11,811 nt of DNA from NCBI GenBank assembly GCA_020029625.1, contig JAIBJP010000042.1, forward strand, positions 1-11,811. The letters are read 5' to 3'. A model generated the notes under the pieces. It had not been told where the DNA came from. It did no database searches and worked only from the letters and a program-made list of their open reading frames with translations. This document shows, piece after piece, positions 1 to 7,599 of the stretch; position 1 is the stretch's first letter; each line of letters starts with the position of its first letter. The stretch comes from Actinomycetota bacterium (lineage in GTDB: Bacteria; Actinomycetota; Thermoleophilia; Gaiellales; Gaiellaceae). A program made the translations under genes and the position numbers.

Positions 1-2976
1 ACAGGGGAGGCGCTCGTCGCGCTCGGCGCTAACCCTTCCGAAGGCGAGGGCATGGCCTCGGGCGACGTGGTCAACACAGCCGCGCGGCTACAGGCTTCCG
101 CGCCGGTGAACGGCATCCTCGTCGGCGAGGCGACCTATCGGGCGACGGAGCGAACGATCGAATACCGAGAAGCTCAATCGGTCACGGCGAAGGGCAAGGC
201 GGAGGCGGTCAAAGTCTGGGAAGCCCTCGAGCCGCGCGCCCGCTACGGCGTCGACATCGCTCGGCGGGGACGTGCCCCCCTCGTCGGGCGAGAGCAGGAG
301 CTCGATGTCCTCCTCGATGCCCTGGCGAGGGCGCGGAACGACGGCGCTTCCCAGCTCGTCACGCTCGTGGGCGTTCCGGGCATCGGCAAGAGCAGGCTCG
401 TCGTCGAGCTCTCGGCCTCCGTCGACGCCGAATCCGAGCTCACCTTCTGGCGCCAGGGCCGGTCACTCCCCTACGGGGAAGGCGTGACCTTTTGGGCCCT
501 GGCCGAGATCGTGAAGGCGCAGGCGGGGATTCTCGAGACCGACTCGGCCGAAGATGCCCTCGAAAAGCTGCGGCGAGTCGTCGAAGACGTGATCGCCGAC
601 AAGCCGGAAGCGGACTGGATCGAAGGCAATCTCCGGCCACTGGTCGGCCTCGAGGAGCAGGGTCAAGTGGGGGATAACCGCCGGGCAGAGTCGTTCGGCG
701 CCTGGCGTCGTTTTTTCGAACACATGGCCGAGAAAAGCCCGCTCGTGCTCGTTTTCGAGGATCTGCACTGGGCTGACGACGGCCTGCTCGATTTCGTCGA
801 CTACCTGGTCGAATGGGCGAGCGGCGTGCCCCTGCTCGTCGTGTGCGTCGCACGGCCCGAATTGCTCACGCGCCGGCCGGGCTGGGGCGGCGGCAAGTCG
901 AACTCGACGACGCTCTCCCTGGCCCCGCTTTCTCGTGAAGAGACGGCGCGCCTCGTCGCGGCACTCCTGGAACAGGCGGTGCTGCCGGCGGAGCTCCAGA
1001 CTGAGCTTCTCGCGAGGGCGGAGGGCAACCCGCTCTACGCCGAGGAGTACGTGCGCATGCTGCAGGACCGGGGCTTCCTCCGGCGCGCGGATGGGGCTTG
1101 GCGCTTTGAGCAGTCCGAAGATCTCCCCCTCCCGGAATCGGTACAGGGAATCGTCGCCGCGCGGCTGGACGCCCTCTCTCCGGAGGAGAAAGCACTCGTC
1201 CAGGACGCAGCGGTCATCGGGAAGGTCTTCTGGGTCGGGGCCGTCGCCGCTCCTGGTGAACAGCCGCGCTGGGCGATCGAGGAGCGGCTGCACGCTCTCA
1301 GCCGCAAGGAGTTCGTCCGCCGCGAACGGCGATCTTCGGTCGCCGGCGAGGAGCAGTACACCTTCCTCCACGTCCTCGTCCGCGATGTTGCCTATGGCCA
1401 GATCCCGCGCGCGCGGAGGTCCGGGAAGCATCGCGCGGCGGCGGAATGGATCTCCTCCCTCAGCGCGGACCGCTTGGAGGATCGGGCCGAGATGCTCGCG
1501 CATCACTACCTCAGCGCTCTCGAGCTCGCTCGTGCCGCGGGCCAGGATACGCACGAGTTCGCCGAGCCCGCTCGACTCGCGCTTCGAGAGGCCGGCGACA
1601 GAGCGCTATCGCTCAACGCGTATACGGCCGCCGCTCGTTTCTACGCCGCCGCGAGCGAGCTCTGGCCGAGCGAGGACCCCGAACGCCCGCACCTGCTCCT
1701 CCGCTTCGGGCGCGCGCGATATCAGGCGGACGAGAAGGGTGAGGGGGAGCTGGAAGAGGCGCTCAGAGGGTTCCTGGCGATGGGGGAGCACGAGGCAGCG
1801 GCCGAGGCGGAGGTGCTCCTCGGCCACCTGAGGGGAAATCGTGGCGAGCGAGAGAAGGAGGACGAGCACCTCGACCGGGCGACCCGTCTTGTCGCCGACG
1901 TGCCGTCCTCAGCGTCGAAGGCGTACACGCTTGCCCATGTTGCGGCGTCGCAGATGATGGCCGGGCGCGTCGAGGAGTCGATCCGCGCCGGCCGAGAGGC
2001 GCTCTCGATGGCGGACGATCTCGGCATCGACGAGCTGCGCGCGCATGCACTGAATTCGATCGGGATCGGCCGGCTCTCGTTCGGCGATCTCGGCGGCATC
2101 GACGACCTCGAGGCTGCACTGGCGATAGCTGTCGAAAACAATTTGCCCGAAGCCGCGAGGGCGTACGGAAACCTGGCGGAGGTGGTGAGCAACCTCGGTG
2201 ACCTCCGGCGCGGTTTCGAGCTTCGGGCGGAAGGTCGGCGGATGGCCGAGCGGTTCGGGCTCGCGCACATGGTTCGCTTCCTGCGGGCCGAGCTCGTGGT
2301 CGAGCATTACTGGCGAGGTCAGTGGGACGAAGCCTTGGCGCTCGCGGGGGAATTGCTGGAGGACATTCCGGCCCGCTCCGCCGCCTACATGGACGCTTCC
2401 TGTTGGTTCATTCGGGCACGCATCGCGCTCGCGCGTGCGGACCCGGTCGCTGGCGAGGCCGTTGCCGAGGCGCTGCGGCGGGCTCGTCTGATCAGAGATC
2501 CTCAGGTCCTGTATCCGACGCTTGCCTTGTCCGCTCGTGCCGAGCTCGCGGCCGGGCGCGCTGAGGCGGCCGCCGCGCTCGTCGACGAGGTGCTGACCGC
2601 CTGGGCCGAGAGGCCCGAGACGATGCTCGACTCGCACCTCCAATCCTTCCCTGACGTGGCCATCGCCCTCCTCGCGCTCTCTCGCGAGCGCGAGCTGGTC
2701 GAGCTGGCAGGCAAGGCGGCGATGCAGACGAAATGGATCGATGCGGCGACGGCTTACGTGGGCGGCGATTTCCAACGCGCGGCCGAGATCTACGCCGAGG
2801 CAGGGTCGCTTCCTGACGAGGCCTTCGCGCGGCTTCGCGCGGCGGAGGCCCTCATCGCCGACGGCCGTCGCGCCGAGGGCGACCAGGAACTTCAGAGGGC
2901 GGTCGCCTTCTACCGCTCCGTCGATGCGACCGCGTACATCCGCGAGGGTGAGGCACTGCTCGCACGGACGGCCTGA
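1..2976 (+). CDS. Class III nucleotide cyclase / AAA ATPase / TPR regulator, 5'-truncated
   Basis: The reading frame is open from base 1, so the N-terminus lies outside the window; the internal ATG at 52 is not the true start. About 991 residues are visible. Residues 1-80 are the end of a class III adenylate/guanylate cyclase domain, including GDVVNTAARL with the Asn25/Arg29 pair that stabilises the transition state in this family. A VGREQEL segment near residue 94 opens an AAA_16-type ATPase domain with Walker A GVPGIGKS (124-131) and a Walker B-like LVLVFED (248-254) followed by LHWADD. The rest, from about residue 500, is Ala/Glu/Leu/Arg-rich and helical, as in TPR arrays. Such proteins are usually read as signal-transduction or transcription-linked regulators; the ligand is unknown. 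Whether the cyclase is active cannot be judged because its metal-binding aspartates lie upstream. The stop overlaps the next start by one base, suggesting co-translation. Confidence 0.9.
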   Translation, partial: TGEALVALGANPSEGEGMASGDVVNTAARLQASAPVNGILVGEATYRATERTIEYREAQSVTAKGKAEAVKVWEALEPRARYGVDIARRGRAPLVGREQELDVLLDALARARNDGASQLVTLVGVPGIGKSRLVVELSASVDAESELTFWRQGRSLPYGEGVTFWALAEIVKAQAGILETDSAEDALEKLRRVVEDVIADKPEADWIEGNLRPLVGLEEQGQVGDNRRAESFGAWRRFFEHMAEKSPLVLVFEDLHWADDGLLDFVDYLVEWASGVPLLVVCVARPELLTRRPGWGGGKSNSTTLSLAPLSREETARLVAALLEQAVLPAELQTELLARAEGNPLYAEEYVRMLQDRGFLRRADGAWRFEQSEDLPLPESVQGIVAARLDALSPEEKALVQDAAVIGKVFWVGAVAAPGEQPRWAIEERLHALSRKEFVRRERRSSVAGEEQYTFLHVLVRDVAYGQIPRARRSGKHRAAAEWISSLSADRLEDRAEMLAHHYLSALELARAAGQDTHEFAEPARLALREAGDRALSLNAYTAAARFYAAASELWPSEDPERPHLLLRFGRARYQADEKGEGELEEALRGFLAMGEHEAAAEAEVLLGHLRGNRGEREKEDEHLDRATRLVADVPSSASKAYTLAHVAASQMMAGRVEESIRAGREALSMADDLGIDELRAHALNSIGIGRLSFGDLGGIDDLEAALAIAVENNLPEAARAYGNLAEVVSNLGDLRRGFELRAEGRRMAERFGLAHMVRFLRAELVVEHYWRGQWDEALALAGELLEDIPARSAAYMDASCWFIRARIALARADPVAGEAVAEALRRARLIRDPQVLYPTLALSARAELAAGRAEAAAALVDEVLTAWAERPETMLDSHLQSFPDVAIALLALSRERELVELAGKAAMQTKWIDAATAYVGGDFQRAAEIYAEAGSLPDEAFARLRAAEALIADGRRAEGDQELQRAVAFYRSVDATAYIREGEALLARTA

Positions 2977-3722
2977 TGATCGACGCGGACGTCGTCGCCG
3001 AAGGACGGCGCCTCCTCGACAAGGCGACGGCAACAGGAGTGCCGCTGCGACTCCTGGGCGGCGTGGCGATAAAGCTCAGGGCGCCGGGCGAGCTCCTGCC
3101 GGCGTTCAGGCGGTCGTACGCGGACCTCGACTTCGTCACGGCGAAGAAAGGGGCCGGCCGGGCGGCCGAGCTCTTCCGGAACGAGGGGTACGAGCCGCAT
3201 GTCGCCTTCAACGCCCTGCACGGGAAGGAGCGGCTCCTCTTTTTCGACGTCGACAACGACCGCCAGGTGGACGTCTTCGTGGGCGCCTTCGCCATGTCCC
3301 ACAAGATCCCGCTCGACGCTCGGCTCGAGGTCGACCCCGTCTCGATCCCGCTGGCGGAACTGCTACTGACCAAGCTCCAGATCGCGGAGCTGAACGAGAA
3401 GGACGTCCGGGACGCGCTGGCGCTCCTCGAGGGCCACCCGGTCGGCGATGCGGACGGCGAGACGGTCAACGCCGGCCGGATTGCCGCCTTGTGCGCGGCC
3501 GACTGGGGACTCTGGCGAACGATCACGGGCAACCTCGACACCTGCTGCGCCTTGGCACCGGGCTACGACGTTCCCAACCGTGCGGGGGTCGAGGCGCGCC
3601 TCCAGGAGCTTCTCCACCGGATCGAGGCGGAGCCGAAGACCCGTTCGTGGAGGCTGCGGGCGAAGATCGGCGAACGGAAACGTTGGTACGAACTTCCGGA
3701 AGAGGTTGCAGGAGGACCCTAA
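2976..3722 (+). CDS. Nucleotidyltransferase-fold protein (MNT/AbiEii-like), solo
   Basis: This 248-residue protein has the hallmarks of the DNA polymerase beta-like nucleotidyltransferase superfamily. There is a glycine pair (LLGG, residues 27-30 region), a DxD pair in YADLDFV (Asp50, Asp52), and a third acidic residue in QVDVFVG (Asp99). A Lys-rich segment LLTKLQ (Lys133) and KDVRD (142-146) follow, as in AbiEii/MNT-type proteins. Known relatives transfer NMPs to RNA or protein, and some are toxins of toxin-antitoxin pairs; no AbiEi-like antitoxin or HEPN partner is visible beside it. The ATG shares its A with the TGA stop of the cyclase/ATPase gene, so the two are probably translationally coupled. 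The metallophosphoesterase follows after 31 bases. The specific substrate is unknown, and the activity is inferred from motifs only. Confidence 0.78.
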   Translation: MIDADVVAEGRRLLDKATATGVPLRLLGGVAIKLRAPGELLPAFRRSYADLDFVTAKKGAGRAAELFRNEGYEPHVAFNALHGKERLLFFDVDNDRQVDVFVGAFAMSHKIPLDARLEVDPVSIPLAELLLTKLQIAELNEKDVRDALALLEGHPVGDADGETVNAGRIAALCAADWGLWRTITGNLDTCCALAPGYDVPNRAGVEARLQELLHRIEAEPKTRSWRLRAKIGERKRWYELPEEVAGGP

Positions 3723-3741
3723 AAGTCGTTCAATTGCGCGC

Positions 3742-3748
3742 GAGGGGA
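3742..3748 (+). promoter_or_regulatory. Ribosome binding site fixing the metallophosphoesterase start
   Basis: A GAGGGGA purine stretch sits 5 bases before the ATG at 3754. The frame is open upstream to 3448, but that part overlaps the preceding gene and lacks family sequence. This site and the family-typical MRLFFATDIHG start support 3754. Confidence 0.6.
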
Positions 3749-3753
3749 GCGCC

Positions 3754-4695
3754 ATGCGCCTTTTCTTCGCCACTGACATCCACGGGTCCGAGACCTGCTG
3801 GCGGAAATTCCTGAACAGCGGGAAGCACTACGGCGCGAACGTGCTCGTCCTCGGCGGCGACATGACCGGGAAGGCACTCGTCCCGGTCGTGGACGACGGT
3901 GGGGGGAACTGGCACGCGACCCTTCTCGAGAACCGCCATGAGCTCGCCGGCGAAGACGAGGTCGTCGGGTTCGAGGAAGCGGTCCGCCGGCGGGGCTATT
4001 ACCCGTTCCGCACGACGCCTGACGAGCTGTCTGAGTACGAGGGCGACCCGGAGCGGGCCGACCGCTTCTTCCACGAGCAGATGCTCGCGACCGTGCAGCG
4101 CTGGATGGACTTCGCCGACGAGCGCCTCGAGGCGGACGGCATGGAGGCGTACGTTTGCCCGGGGAACGACGACCAGTTTGACATCGACGAGGTGATCGAT
4201 CGCGCGCGGCACGTCCATCTGGTGGAAGGACGCGTGGTCGAGATCGACGGATTCCAGCTCGCCTCCACGGGCTGGTCGAACAGAACGCCCTGGAAGACGT
4301 ACCGCGAGGAGGACGAGCCCGACCTCGGCGCGAGGATCGGGGCCGTCGCAGCACAGCTGACCGCGTCACCGGAGCGGACGATCTTCAGCCTCCACTGTCC
4401 TCCCTACGGGTCCGGTCTGGACGACGCTCCCGAGCTGACGGAGGACATGCGGCTCAAGCACGCCGGCCACGCCCCGGTTCCCTGCGGGTCGAAGGCTGTC
4501 CGCGAGGCTATCGAGCAGTTCCAGCCCGTGCTCTCGCTGCACGGCCACATCCACGAGGCGCGCGGAAATACCCGTATCGGCAAGACCCTGTGCATCAACC
4601 CCGGGAGCTCCTACGAGCAGGGTGAGCTGCTGGGCGCCGTCGTCGACCTCGACGGCGGCAAGAAGGTCAAGAACTTCGTGTTGACCAGCGGATAG
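3754..4695 (+). CDS. Calcineurin-like metallophosphoesterase
   Basis: The 313-residue protein carries the complete dimetal phosphoesterase motif set in order. These are DIH (Asp8, His10), GGDM (Asp36), PGNDD (Asn138), LHCPP (His214) and GHIH (His265, His267). The fold binds two metal ions and hydrolyses phosphomonoesters or diesters; the substrate cannot be told from sequence. No signal peptide is seen, so it is likely cytoplasmic. A long insert between the second and third motifs (about residues 45-125, rich in acidic residues) forms a cap-like region and may set specificity. The stop TAG is embedded in the ribosome binding site of the permease gene 8 bases later, so the two are almost surely co-transcribed. 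The start at 3754 is preferred over upstream in-frame codons because motif 1 begins at residue 8, as is normal. Its link to the reductase operon downstream is unclear. Confidence 0.9.
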   Translation: MRLFFATDIHGSETCWRKFLNSGKHYGANVLVLGGDMTGKALVPVVDDGGGNWHATLLENRHELAGEDEVVGFEEAVRRRGYYPFRTTPDELSEYEGDPERADRFFHEQMLATVQRWMDFADERLEADGMEAYVCPGNDDQFDIDEVIDRARHVHLVEGRVVEIDGFQLASTGWSNRTPWKTYREEDEPDLGARIGAVAAQLTASPERTIFSLHCPPYGSGLDDAPELTEDMRLKHAGHAPVPCGSKAVREAIEQFQPVLSLHGHIHEARGNTRIGKTLCINPGSSYEQGELLGAVVDLDGGKKVKNFVLTSG

Positions 4696-4700
4696 GAGGA
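4694..4700 (+). promoter_or_regulatory. Strong Shine-Dalgarno for the permease
   Basis: AGGAGGA lies 3 bases before the ATG at 4704 and overlaps the stop codon of the metallophosphoesterase. This supports coupled expression of the two genes. Confidence 0.7.
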
Positions 4701-4703
4701 CGA

Positions 4704-6365
4704 ATGGCGACCACTGTCGGCGACGTGTCCTACCCGAGAGACGAGCGCACGCTCTTCGCTCGGAAAGCGACCGGGCTCGTGCGCGGCTGGTCGGTGAGGG
4801 ACGGGTTCATCTACGCGTTCTTCTCGATCAACCTGATCACCCTCGGGCTCTTCATCTTCTCGTACGCGGTCTTCATCCCCGACGGCAGCCTCATGTGGGC
4901 GGTGATCATCTCCGGCGCCTACCTCGTCCTGCAGGCGATCACGTACGCCTCGCTCATCGCCGCCATGCCCCGCGCGGGCGGTGACTACATCTGGATAAGC
5001 CGGGTGCTCGGGGGAGGAATTGGTTTCGTGCTGGCCGCCTGCGGCTGGTGGTTCATCCTCTGGCACTGGGTCCCGATCTACGCGAACATCCTCAACGTCG
5101 AGGTCTTTGTGCCGCTCGGGGCGATCGTGGGAGCGGACGGATGGGTCTCGTTCTTCACGCAACCGAAGGGCCTTTTCACAGCCTCCATCATCACGGCGAT
5201 CCTGGCCTCAACCGTCATCTCCCTCGGCATGCGCGTCTACGCGCGCATTCAGAAGTTCTGCTTCTACGGCGGGCTCGTCGGGCTCGCCTTCATGTTCGTC
5301 CTGCTGTTGATCAACTCGAAGACCGACTTCATCTCCGCCTTCAACACCCAGGCGGGAGACGTGCTCGGGACGAGCGGCAACGCCTACGACGCGACTGTCA
5401 AGACGGGTACGGTCGGCACGGATGCGGGCTCGAGCGTCGCCACCTTCGGCGCGGCCAAGGGTGTCTTCCTGCTCATCCCGTTCATGCTCTTCTTCAACCT
5501 CTGGTCGAACTGGGGCGCGACGCTCTACGGCGAGGTGCGCGGCGCCTCCGACTTCAGGAAGAACGTCTACGCGATGGGCGGGGCGCTCCTCGCGACGACG
5601 GGCCTTGCCGTCGTCATGTTCCTCCTCATCGCCAAGACGATGGGCTGGGAGTTCTACAACGCCGCCAACAACGGCTACTGGGGCACGATCTATGCGTACG
5701 TGGAAGGGGCCCCGATGGGGTCGACGTTCCCGTATCCGGGCATGCTCGCCTCGTTCCTCATGGGCGGCGCCTTCTGGCAGTTCCTGCTGGTGTCCCTCTT
5801 GTCGCTCTGGTTCTTCGGCTGGGTGGGGACTGTGTTCCTCTCGTCCACTCGAGTCGTGTTCGCAGCCGCGTTCGACCGGGTGCTGCCTGAGGCGGCGGCG
5901 AAGGTGACGCGGAACGGCGTGCCGATCGTGGCGATCGCGCTGATGCTGATCCCCTCGATCCCGATCGCGTACTTCTACGCCTACAACTCGAGCTTCTTCG
6001 ACTGGACGCTCGCGGCGACGGAGGTGATCGCGATCACGTTCGCAGGCTCGGCGATCGCGGCGCTCATCCTGCCGTGGCGCAAGCCCGAGATCTACAACGC
6101 CTCGCCGATCGCCCGCTACAAGATCGCGGGCATCCCGCTCATCACGGTCGCAGCGGGCGGCTTCCTCATCCTTCTCGGATTCGCCGTCTACGAGTGGCTG
6201 ACCAACACCATCTATGGGATCGACTACCACCTGCACCGCGGGTCGATCTGGTACATGCTCGTCCTCTACGGCATCGCGCTCGGGATCTATCTCGGTTCGC
6301 GGATTTACCGACGCAGCCAGGGGATCGACATGCGGATGGTGCACTCGGAGATCCCGGTCGAGTAA
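4704..6365 (+). CDS. APC-superfamily amino acid/amine permease
   Basis: This 553-residue polytopic membrane protein has about 12 hydrophobic segments. The first begins near residue 34 (GFIYAFFSIN) after a charged cytoplasmic N-terminus. The signature PRAGGDYIW (about residues 91-99), followed by a VLGGGIGF segment, is typical of the amino acid-polyamine-organocation superfamily. A polar extracellular loop lies near residues 205-250, and the C-terminus ends in a short charged tail (YRRSQG). It should import or exchange an amino acid or a related amine. The substrate is not identifiable from sequence, but the Grd-type reductase operon starting 55 bases downstream makes glycine, a betaine, sarcosine or another amine reasonable guesses. 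It is tightly coupled to the phosphoesterase upstream and separated from the reductase genes by a strong hairpin. Confidence 0.9.
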   Translation: MATTVGDVSYPRDERTLFARKATGLVRGWSVRDGFIYAFFSINLITLGLFIFSYAVFIPDGSLMWAVIISGAYLVLQAITYASLIAAMPRAGGDYIWISRVLGGGIGFVLAACGWWFILWHWVPIYANILNVEVFVPLGAIVGADGWVSFFTQPKGLFTASIITAILASTVISLGMRVYARIQKFCFYGGLVGLAFMFVLLLINSKTDFISAFNTQAGDVLGTSGNAYDATVKTGTVGTDAGSSVATFGAAKGVFLLIPFMLFFNLWSNWGATLYGEVRGASDFRKNVYAMGGALLATTGLAVVMFLLIAKTMGWEFYNAANNGYWGTIYAYVEGAPMGSTFPYPGMLASFLMGGAFWQFLLVSLLSLWFFGWVGTVFLSSTRVVFAAAFDRVLPEAAAKVTRNGVPIVAIALMLIPSIPIAYFYAYNSSFFDWTLAATEVIAITFAGSAIAALILPWRKPEIYNASPIARYKIAGIPLITVAAGGFLILLGFAVYEWLTNTIYGIDYHLHRGSIWYMLVLYGIALGIYLGSRIYRRSQGIDMRMVHSEIPVE

Positions 6366-6375
6366 CCGATCGAAG

Positions 6376-6407
6376 CGGGGCGGCGGCGTTTCGGCGTCGC
6401 CGTCCCG
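6376..6407 (+). terminator. Strong hairpin between permease and reductase operon
   Basis: Bases 6376-6388 pair with 6395-6407 over 13 bp, including two G-T wobbles, with a six-base loop TTTCGG. It lies 10 bases after the permease stop. There is no T-run after it, so it is either a U-poor intrinsic terminator, common in high-GC bacteria, or an RNA-stability/processing element. Confidence 0.65.
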
Positions 6408-6408
6408 T

Positions 6409-6414
6409 TAGGCT
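6409..6414 (+). promoter_or_regulatory. Candidate -10 box for a leaderless grdE transcript
   Basis: TAGGCT matches the TANNNT pattern. It ends 6 bases before the ATG at 6421, so transcription would start at or next to the A of the start codon. No Shine-Dalgarno is visible before this ATG and no clear -35 is seen. The arrangement is typical of leaderless genes in Actinobacteria and Deinococcus. This is inferred from position and sequence only. Confidence 0.45.
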
Positions 6415-6420
6415 TGGCGC

Positions 6421-7599
6421 ATGGCCTGGGAGCTCGCCACGTTCCCGTCCGACCTCTTGCCGTCGCAGCTCGAGGTGGAAGGCGCGGACGTGCAAGTGGT
6501 TCGTCCGGGCGAGCCGGTGCGGGTCACGCACGTCCTCGACGCCGTCGAGCCGCGCATCCGGCCGGACGGGCGCGCCGCCTTCCCGACGAAGGGCAAGGCG
6601 GGGGAGGGGCGGACGAACCGCCTCGACGGCGTCGTCGTCCTCTCCTGCCTCGATTTCGCCGAGGAGGAGAGGCCGCTTCACGAACAGGAGTCGATCGTCG
6701 ATCTCGCCGGACCGGGCGCCGAGTTCACGCCCTTTGGCGACGAGACCTGCGTCGTCCTGACGTTCCGGCCCGGGGAGGCGGGCAACGAGGACGCCGAGGC
6801 GGCCGCGCGCAAGACGACGCTTCGGGTCGCCGAGGAGCTGGCGCGCCCCACTCTCGATGCCGAGCCCGCAGAGGTGGAGACGTTCGAGCTGGGCGCCGGC
6901 GACGAGAATCTCCCTCGTGTGGGGGCGTTGATCCAGCTCTCCGACCTGGGCCCGCTCTACCACCTGTACGTGTACGGGACGCCTGCCGGACAGGCGGGTC
7001 TTCCCCGCATCGTCGACCCGGCCGAGCTCCTCGACGGGGCGGTCACCAGCGGCGAGTACCACTGGGCGGCGATGCGGAACCCGACGATCTTCTTCCAGCG
7101 CAACACCCTCGTCCGGAGCCTCTACGCCGAGCACGGAAAGCGGCTGCGCTTCGCAGACGTCGTCCTCATGAGGGGCTACGAGCAGTCGGCCGACGACAAG
7201 CAGCGCGCCGCCGAGGCTGCCGCGGCGCGTGCGCAGGAGCTGGGCGCCGACGGGGTCGTGATCACGACCGACGCCGGCGGCAACTCGCACACCGACGTGA
7301 TGCTGACCTGCCGCGCCTGCGAGCGGGCCGGCATCCGGACGACCGTGATCCTCGCCGAGGAAACGGATCCCGAGTCGACTCGGCCCATCCTCACCGACTG
7401 GGTTCCCGAGGCGGACTCGATCGTCTCGACGGGGAACCTGGAGGAGCAAGTGGAGGAATGGAAGCCCGAGCGCGTCCTCGGCGGCGACACGCTGCTCGAC
7501 GGGACGGCGGCGGCGAGCGCCGGCCCGATTCCGGTCAGGAACTACCTCGGCGCGGCGAATCAGATGGGCCAACTGACCCTGGGAGCGCGCACGGAGTGA
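6421..7599 (+). CDS. grdE: Grd-type reductase component B, alpha subunit (GrdE-like)
   Basis: The 392-residue protein matches the GrdE/GrdG/GrdI family along its whole length. Features include the N-terminal PGEPVRVTHVLDAVEPR, a PGAEFTPF segment, YHLYVYG, LDGAVTSG, NPT..., LYAEHGK and a late DGVVITTDAGGN. In clostridial glycine, sarcosine and betaine reductases this subunit is a proprotein that cleaves itself at a Cys in an SGNC segment to create a pyruvoyl group that binds the substrate amine. Here the aligned segment reads S210-G-E-Y213, so that Cys is replaced by Tyr and no Cys is nearby. Cleavage and pyruvoyl formation are therefore not expected, unless another residue serves. It may act uncleaved, or on a substrate that needs no Schiff base. 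The stop overlaps the GTG start of grdB by four bases (GTGA). Which substrate class it belongs to cannot be assigned. Confidence 0.88.
   Translation: MAWELATFPSDLLPSQLEVEGADVQVVRPGEPVRVTHVLDAVEPRIRPDGRAAFPTKGKAGEGRTNRLDGVVVLSCLDFAEEERPLHEQESIVDLAGPGAEFTPFGDETCVVLTFRPGEAGNEDAEAAARKTTLRVAEELARPTLDAEPAEVETFELGAGDENLPRVGALIQLSDLGPLYHLYVYGTPAGQAGLPRIVDPAELLDGAVTSGEYHWAAMRNPTIFFQRNTLVRSLYAEHGKRLRFADVVLMRGYEQSADDKQRAAEAAAARAQELGADGVVITTDAGGNSHTDVMLTCRACERAGIRTTVILAEETDPESTRPILTDWVPEADSIVSTGNLEEQVEEWKPERVLGGDTLLDGTAAASAGPIPVRNYLGAANQMGQLTLGARTE

Noticed and set aside
3448..3753. Upstream extension of the metallophosphoesterase
   Set aside because: It overlaps the nucleotidyltransferase gene in another frame, lacks family sequence, and a good ribosome binding site and motif 1 support 3754.
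7279..7293. The Ser in AGGNSHTD of the GrdE-like protein as an alternative pyruvoyl precursor
   Set aside because: Ser can form pyruvoyl groups in other enzymes, but this segment aligns with a GN(P)DTD stretch far downstream of the known cleavage site, where no cleavage is known in the family.
6414..7595. An N-terminal extension of the grdB frame upstream through grdE
   Set aside because: The frame is open by chance in GC-rich DNA; its translation is Arg/Gly-rich with no family match, and the GrdB N-terminal motif starts exactly at the GTG at 7596.
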